In this document: in pieces, positions 35,432 through 39,952 of the stretch
Position numbering within the stretch: position 1 is the first letter of the stretch
How the letters are laid out: every line of letters starts with the position of its first letter
The notes under the pieces: model-generated
Told to the model about the DNA's origin: nothing
The model's database searches: none
Seen by the model: the letters and a program-made list of their open reading frames with translations, nothing else
Translations under genes and position numbers: made by a program
NCBI GenBank assembly: GCA_013001595.1
Contig: JABDMH010000098.1
Span: 1-39,952, forward strand
Length of the DNA stretch: 39,952 nucleotides
Origin: Saprospiraceae bacterium
Lineage (GTDB): Bacteria > Bacteroidota > Bacteroidia > Chitinophagales > Saprospiraceae
Direction: 5' to 3'

Positions 35432-36463
35432 CTAAACTGGCTTTAAGACACTTTTTACGACAGCCCCAGCATGCATTTTCTCAAAGGCTTCCTGCCAATT
35501 TCTAATGGACCAGATTCCTCCGATGATCGGTTTGACATCAAGTGCACCTTGACCCAGGAGACAGATTACGCGTTCCCATATGGGCCAGTTATGACTGAAG
35601 CTTCCTTTCAGAGATACATTTTTTTGCACCATGGGATCCAGCGAAAAATTAATAGGATCCCTTCCCCATCCCACCTTACTAATTTGGCCATGTGGTCTTA
35701 CTAGCTCCAGTGCCGTTTTTAATGTAGCAGAAATTCCAGCAGCATCTATGATTACATCCGCACCAAGACCATCCCTTTCATATGCCCAATCATTCGCTCC
35801 TGCTGTCGTTGTTTCACAATTGTACTGCGCAGCTACTTTTAGGCGTCCTTCATCTTTTTTTAGTCCCGCCACCAGCACTTCTGCACCACATAGTTTGGCC
35901 ATCGCTGCACAAAGAATCCCAATCGTACCAGGACCAATGACGACCACTCGGTCACCTGGTTTGATGCGTACATTTTCTACTACTGCATTATAGGCAACAC
36001 AGCAGGGCTCAGTCAAGCAAGCTTCCTGAAAGGGTAGGTGATCTGGAATACGATGTAGGCACCGTTCAGGCACCCGCACGTATCGGGTCATCGCACCGTT
36101 GACACCATATCCGAATCCTTTACGAGCAGGATCTAAATTATATAAACCTTGACGGGACAGGGGACTTCCTTGATCGATGACTGCAGCGGTCTCACTTACT
36201 ACTCGATCTCCCACTTGCCAGTTGCTGACTCCTTTGCCAAGTTTTGCAATTCGTCCTCCAAATTCGTGACCTAGTACAACTGGATAGTTTACGCGCCAAC
36301 TGTGTTGACTTGTCCATTGGTGAAGGTCGCTGCCACAAACACCTATATTGGCAACCTCAATAAGGACGTCATTTGATTCAATCTGTGGTATTTCCAAATC
36401 GCGCAATTCGACAGATCCTTTGTCTATTGAATAATTTACAACCGCTGGCATTGTATTCTTCAT
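35432..36463 (-). CDS. Zinc-type alcohol/polyol dehydrogenase (MDR family)
   Basis: 343 residues, cytoplasmic. Catalytic-zinc ligands are Cys43 (GVCGSD) and His67-Glu68 (LGHEF). TEPCCVAYNAV follows in the position of the 'EP.a.a.hAv' stretch, and the NAD-binding VVIGPGTIGIL is the Rossmann motif. The protein resembles sorbitol- or threonine-dehydrogenase-like MDR enzymes. The structural-zinc loop that normally carries four cysteines (C..C..C.......C) is replaced by SETAAVIDQGSPLSRQGLYNL without cysteines, so this zinc has been lost. It sits between the HPS/KGPDC-type gene and the isomerase, so oxidation of a sugar acid such as L-gulonate or a polyol is plausible. No substrate residue can be assigned. 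Confidence 0.85.
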   Translation of the reverse strand: MKNTMPAVVNYSIDKGSVELRDLEIPQIESNDVLIEVANIGVCGSDLHQWTSQHSWRVNYPVVLGHEFGGRIAKLGKGVSNWQVGDRVVSETAAVIDQGSPLSRQGLYNLDPARKGFGYGVNGAMTRYVRVPERCLHRIPDHLPFQEACLTEPCCVAYNAVVENVRIKPGDRVVVIGPGTIGILCAAMAKLCGAEVLVAGLKKDEGRLKVAAQYNCETTTAGANDWAYERDGLGADVIIDAAGISATLKTALELVRPHGQISKVGWGRDPINFSLDPMVQKNVSLKGSFSHNWPIWERVICLLGQGALDVKPIIGGIWSIRNWQEAFEKMHAGAVVKSVLKPV

Positions 36464-36526
36464 TCTAACGATATTTCTCTGACAGTTTGTCTAAGACTCA
36501 ACCTCAATATAATTGGGCAGTTTATA

Positions 36527-37216
36527 TTATGTATCAATGGCATGCACCTTATCGCAGATCATTTTCAATGAGCGAGATAGGTCCCCATCGGCCGTACGGA
36601 AGGCCTCATCATCGATGGTCAGTGGGGCTCCAAGTACGACCAATGGAGCACCCATGCTTGGACATCGTATGGCCTGCTCCAAAGAGAGACCACCAACTGC
36701 CTGTACAGGTATAGTGACGGCATCTACGATGGCCTCCAATTGATCCAAGGGGCTAGGCATACGCTCACCCCTCGATGCTATGCCACGTCTTTCATCATAT
36801 CCAATGTGGTGAATGATATAGTCACAACCCAGATCTTCCATCCATTTGGATGCAGCCACCATATCATCACAACCCAAATTGTCACCCATCACTTCTATGC
36901 CATACTCTTTTCCAGCTTGAACGACGCACTTGATGGTCTCCTCATGACATCTACCCATCACCACAACATGGGTAGCTCCGGCTTCAGCCATCATCTTCGT
37001 TTCCAAGTAGCCACCATCCATAATTTTGGCATCTGCTACTATAGGCACACCGGGGAAGTGGCTACGCAATGATCTTACCGACTCCTGACCATGCGCCAGT
37101 AAAAGAGGTGTACCCGCTTCTAGCCAATCTACTCCTGCATCCAAAGCCATAGATGCAGTGGAAAGGGCTTCTTCAAGATCAATGATGTCAAGTGAAATCT
37201 GAACAATTGGCTTCAT
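36527..37216 (-). CDS. 3-keto-L-gulonate-6-phosphate decarboxylase / hexulose-6-phosphate synthase family
   Basis: 229 residues, cytoplasmic, in the orotidine-5'-phosphate-decarboxylase suprafamily. Motifs are VQISLDI, WLEAGTPLL (Glu33), ADAKIMDGG (Asp62, Lys64, Asp67), HVVVMG and IIHHIGYDERR. The phosphate-binding end is VQAVGGL and VLGAPLT. This is the D-x-K-x-x-D signature of 3-hexulose-6-phosphate synthase and of UlaD-type KGPDC. Because the operon continues with a dehydrogenase and an isomerase/epimerase, decarboxylation of a 3-keto-aldonate phosphate is favoured over formaldehyde fixation, for which a phosphohexuloisomerase partner would be expected. It is first in the operon; the start at 37216 gives the canonical N-terminal strand. 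Confidence 0.85.
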   Translation of the reverse strand: MKPIVQISLDIIDLEEALSTASMALDAGVDWLEAGTPLLLAHGQESVRSLRSHFPGVPIVADAKIMDGGYLETKMMAEAGATHVVVMGRCHEETIKCVVQAGKEYGIEVMGDNLGCDDMVAASKWMEDLGCDYIIHHIGYDERRGIASRGERMPSPLDQLEAIVDAVTIPVQAVGGLSLEQAIRCPSMGAPLVVLGAPLTIDDEAFRTADGDLSRSLKMICDKVHAIDT

Positions 37217-37361
37217 AAGGTCGTTTTATGATGACGTCCTACCAATGTAGGATTTTTTCCAGGTGGTCAGTGATGGTAAATGTGCATTTTTTTATTTGAG
37301 ATTGCTATATTCAGCAGCGCTTGACCAAAATGTCATTAGTTAATTTGAAGCTAACACTCGA

Positions 37362-39143
37362 ATGCTATTACATAGCTTAGTTTATCAGAGATCGGTCCCT
37401 TGCCTTTTATACATGGTAATTATCCTATGGGTTAGCTGCACGAAACCGCTACCTCCGGGAGATCCCGATAACGCCGGGCTTTTTGTGCCGGATGGTTTTG
37501 AAGTAGTTTCGATAGTTGATAGCACCGGGAAGGTGCGTCATCTTACTGTGAGGGACAATGGCGATATCTATGTAAAGATGCGCATGCAGGATCCTGAGGG
37601 TGAGAATCTGGCATTGAGGGATACCGATGGCGATGGGAAGGCAGATGTTATTCAAAAATGGGGTGATTTTGAAGGAGAGGGCACCTATGGCTGCGGCATG
37701 AGGATTTATAAGGACTACCTATATTTCAGTACTGCGGGAAAGGTATATCGAAATAAGTTAACGCCGGGAAAATTGGTACCTGAAGGTCCAGCAGAACTCA
37801 TTTTGTCTGATGATTATCGCAGTGGAGAGTGGGGATATTCACACATTGCAAAACCACTGGCATTCGACAATGAAGGTAATATGTATGTACCATTTGGGGC
37901 TCCTAGCGATGTGTGCCGTACCACTCGCAGACAAGCCGGTGCCTTAGGAAAAGATCCTTGTCCTGAACTAGAGCGTCATTCTGGAGTTTGGCGCTTTGAT
38001 GCAGACCAACCCAATCAGATACAGGACGATGGATATCGCTATGCTACTGGCATCCGCAGCATTGTTGCCATGGCCTGGAACCCTCAGTCGGATGCACTCT
38101 ATGCACTTCAGCATGGACGAGATAATTTTGACCGGAGTTGGCCAGATTTATATACCCCTTGGCAGAGTGCCATGCTTCCCTCTGAAGAGTTTCTGAAAAT
38201 CGAAGATGGTACAAATGCCGGATGGCCCTATTATTACTATGATCAGATCCAAGGCAAAAGAATACTTAGCCCAGAGTACGGAGGTGATGGAAAGATGGTA
38301 GCTGGGGGTGACACGATGACACAGCCCATCTTTGGCTTTCCAGGGCACTGGGCTCCAAATGATCTGCTCTTTTATCAAGGAGACCAGTTTCCAGAACGCT
38401 ATAGGCACGGCGCCTTTATTGCTTTTCATGGTTCAACCATTCGAGCTCCCTATTCGCAATCGGGATACTTTGTGGCCTTTATGCCTTTTGCCGAGGGCTT
38501 GCCATCAGGTCCCTGGGAGGTATTTGCGGATGGTTTTTCCTTTGTGGATACGATCTATAATACAAGCGACGCAGGGTATAGACCAATGGGACTCGCTGAA
38601 GGTCCGGATGGATCTCTTTACTTAAGTGAGAGTGAGCACGGTAAGATTTGGCGGGTGATGTTCAAGGGTGATCGGGAATCCTTCGGGGAGACTCAACTCC
38701 TTGCCATGGAAGCCAGAAAGCAACTACCCTATATAAAGACACCACACAAGGAATTGGACAACCTAGATCGCAATTTGATCGCAGCAGGTGAAAAGATGTA
38801 CAATATCCATTGTGGAGCATGCCATCAACGTAATGGAATGGGAGATGGAAATCGATTTCCACCACTGGCCAGATCAGAATGGGTCACTGGTGATCTGAGA
38901 CGCCTCATTGACATTGTCTACAACGGAGTGGATGAAGACGAGGATTTGGTCGTTGATGGCAAAAGATATAATGGCATTATGCCACCGAATAAGCACCTAG
39001 AGGATGAGACCATTGCCCAGATATTGAGTTTTATCCGCACCAATTTTGGCAACAAAGCCAGTACAGTGCGAGAGGTTGATGTGCGTAGATTTAGGCGCTG
39101 GCAAGAACGACAATCTCGGAACACATCAGAAGAAGAGATCTAA
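37362..39143 (+). CDS. Propeller-type sugar dehydrogenase-like lipoprotein with C-terminal cytochrome c
   Basis: 593 residues. A hydrophobic N-terminus ends at IILWVSC, a possible lipobox (Cys26). Residues ~35-450 form a six-bladed propeller like those of PQQ-dependent or L-sorbosone dehydrogenase-type proteins: LRDTDGDGKADVIQKWG, YLYFSTAGKVYRN, FDNEGNMYVPFGAP, ALQHGRDNF, EEFLKIEDGTNAGWPYYYYD and GLAEGPDGSLYLSES. The C-terminal part is a c-type cytochrome with the haem site Cys484-Gly-Ala-Cys487-His488 and a likely axial Met540 in GIMPP. It may oxidise a sugar and pass electrons to the respiratory chain, at the periplasmic face of a membrane. It is divergent from the HPS/KGPDC-type operon. 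Confidence 0.85.
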   Translation: MLLHSLVYQRSVPCLLYMVIILWVSCTKPLPPGDPDNAGLFVPDGFEVVSIVDSTGKVRHLTVRDNGDIYVKMRMQDPEGENLALRDTDGDGKADVIQKWGDFEGEGTYGCGMRIYKDYLYFSTAGKVYRNKLTPGKLVPEGPAELILSDDYRSGEWGYSHIAKPLAFDNEGNMYVPFGAPSDVCRTTRRQAGALGKDPCPELERHSGVWRFDADQPNQIQDDGYRYATGIRSIVAMAWNPQSDALYALQHGRDNFDRSWPDLYTPWQSAMLPSEEFLKIEDGTNAGWPYYYYDQIQGKRILSPEYGGDGKMVAGGDTMTQPIFGFPGHWAPNDLLFYQGDQFPERYRHGAFIAFHGSTIRAPYSQSGYFVAFMPFAEGLPSGPWEVFADGFSFVDTIYNTSDAGYRPMGLAEGPDGSLYLSESEHGKIWRVMFKGDRESFGETQLLAMEARKQLPYIKTPHKELDNLDRNLIAAGEKMYNIHCGACHQRNGMGDGNRFPPLARSEWVTGDLRRLIDIVYNGVDEDEDLVVDGKRYNGIMPPNKHLEDETIAQILSFIRTNFGNKASTVREVDVRRFRRWQERQSRNTSEEEI

Positions 39144-39166
39144 ACAATGGCGCTGTGAAAAATGCA

Positions 39167-39952
39167 CTACTCATGGCTCACCAAACCCGCGGCTCCCAAT
39201 ACAGAGATGTCAGGGTGCTCAGAAGTCTCAATAACTAAGGCATCTAAAATCTTCTGGAAGGCAAAATCAGCTAACGTCTTGTACATGGCTTCTTGGAATA
39301 GATCATAGGATTTGCTGATGGAGCCACCTAAGATGATCTTGGATGGTGCGAGTGCATAGAGGATGGCTTGTATCATATTGCCCATATGATGACCAAATTG
39401 AGTATAGACAGCTTTAGCTTGTTTATCTCCCTGTAGAGCCAACCTCGCCAATTCTTCGCCTGACACTCCACCCTCTCGCGTAAAGAACTGACCGCTGCAA
39501 TAGTACTCGAAGTAGTGATCTTTGTAAGGCAGCATACCGAATTCTCCGGCACCGCATTTTTCGCCGGCATAGAGCCGATCATCGATGATGATGCCTCCGG
39601 CGATCCCTGTGCCAATGACCAGTCCAATTAAGTCTTCATTTTGCTGGCCCTTGCCAAACCATTTTTCACCCAAGGCAAAGCAATTAGCGTCATTGTTTAC
39701 TTCCACCCGAACATGGAAAATATTTTCTATATGCGCCTTTAACTCCACTTCTGTCCAGGAAGGAATGTTCTGGACATTGTAGACTGTCCCAGACCTGGGA
39801 TCTACGATGCTTGGTACACCAATACCAATGCCTGCCACCTGATCATCCCAGATCTCTTTGATGCCATTCGTTATCTGGTCCAAAATGATGCCTTCGCTCG
39901 CCTGTGCTTTTACACGCTGCAGAGAATCTACCATGACGAGTCCGTCTTGGAC
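39167..39952 (-). CDS. ROK-family sugar kinase/regulator, partial at right edge
   Basis: The minus-strand frame is open to the window edge (VQDGLV before the ATG at 39934), so about 10-25 N-terminal residues carrying the first ATP-binding loop are missing. What remains is ROK: AGIGIGVPSIVDPRSG, VNNDANCFALGEKWFG, GLVIGTGIAGGIIIDDRLYAG, KCGAGEFGMLPY and KIILGGSISKSY. There is no helix-turn-helix in the visible part, so a sugar kinase is more likely than a repressor. The usual 'GHHt...C.CG..GC.E' zinc motif is replaced by KDHYFEYYCSGQFF, a reduced form that keeps only one cysteine. It converges on the cytochrome gene, with 23 bases between stops. Confidence 0.82.
   Translation of the reverse strand, partial: VQDGLVMVDSLQRVKAQASEGIILDQITNGIKEIWDDQVAGIGIGVPSIVDPRSGTVYNVQNIPSWTEVELKAHIENIFHVRVEVNNDANCFALGEKWFGKGQQNEDLIGLVIGTGIAGGIIIDDRLYAGEKCGAGEFGMLPYKDHYFEYYCSGQFFTREGGVSGEELARLALQGDKQAKAVYTQFGHHMGNMIQAILYALAPSKIILGGSISKSYDLFQEAMYKTLADFAFQKILDALVIETSEHPDISVLGAAGLVSHE

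Noticed and set aside
37300-37361. Bacteroidota-type promoter (TTTG ... TAnnTTTG) before the cytochrome gene
   Set aside because: TTAATTTG near 37337 and CTTG upstream fit only loosely, with spacing shorter than usual. I could not support it.
1-39952. tRNA, rRNA, integrase or intact insertion sequence
   Set aside because: None seen by eye on either strand. Small or divergent tRNAs cannot be excluded without a covariance search.

Overview
The window looks like chromosomal DNA from a polysaccharide-degrading member of the Bacteroidota, most likely a marine Saprospirales-type lineage. The class is my inference. The supporting signs are Sec signal peptides ending in AQ, a TonB-type outer-membrane protein with an N-terminal carboxypeptidase-regulatory-like domain, several sulfatase and DUF1080-type genes, weak Shine-Dalgarno sequences, periplasmic WD40 proteins, and the short dispersed repeats typical of these genomes. 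I saw no rRNA, tRNA, CRISPR array or intact transposase.

Layout. 1-3481: the 3' end of a sulfatase, a secreted carbon-nitrogen hydrolase, a decayed four-helix-bundle (S23-type) gene between inverted TTGGCTATTGGC-type arrays, and a secreted WD40 protein. 3482-4690: gene-free palindromic repeats. 4692-14829: a long plus-strand cluster holding a small-molecule kinase overlapping a divergent enolase paralogue, an FAD oxidoreductase, a Gfo/Idh/MocA oxidoreductase, a relic of an enolase-superfamily gene, a broken WD40 gene, an intact enolase-superfamily gene, and two tandem proteins that share a C-terminal domain. 15129-19640 (minus): a CapA-like/beta-propeller fusion, an NTF2-like protein and a malate-synthase-family protein. 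19904-24107 (plus): an alginate-lyase-family protein, a GntP-type permease and a UxuA-type mannonate dehydratase. 24178-26697 (minus): an outer-membrane receptor. 27058-29966 (plus): two acid-sugar dehydratase-type enolase-superfamily enzymes, the second close to glucarate dehydratase. 30051-33725: a glycosidase-like protein (minus), then a sulfatase and a DUF1080 lipoprotein (plus). 33726-34523: CGCAAAG-type repeats. 34524-37216 (minus): a sugar isomerase/epimerase, a zinc dehydrogenase and a 3-keto-L-gulonate-6-P decarboxylase/HPS-type enzyme. 37362-39143 (plus): a lipoprotein with a propeller and a c-type haem. 39167 to the right edge (minus): a ROK-family protein.

How it fits together (inference). 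The window is dominated by uptake and breakdown of sulfated or acidic polysaccharides and of uronic/aldonic/aldaric acids. Sulfatases and lyase/glycosidase-like proteins would act outside the cytoplasm. A TonB-type receptor and a GntP permease would move substrates inward. Dehydratases of the UxuA and enolase superfamilies, dehydrogenases and an HPS/KGPDC-type decarboxylase would channel the acids to central metabolism. Unusually, six proteins carry apparent twin-arginine signals, five of them in normally cytoplasmic enzyme families, which points to a periplasmic stage of sugar-acid chemistry. The most novel candidate is the kinase plus divergent-enolase pair at 4692-6961 and the oxidoreductase/tandem-paralogue cluster that follows it.
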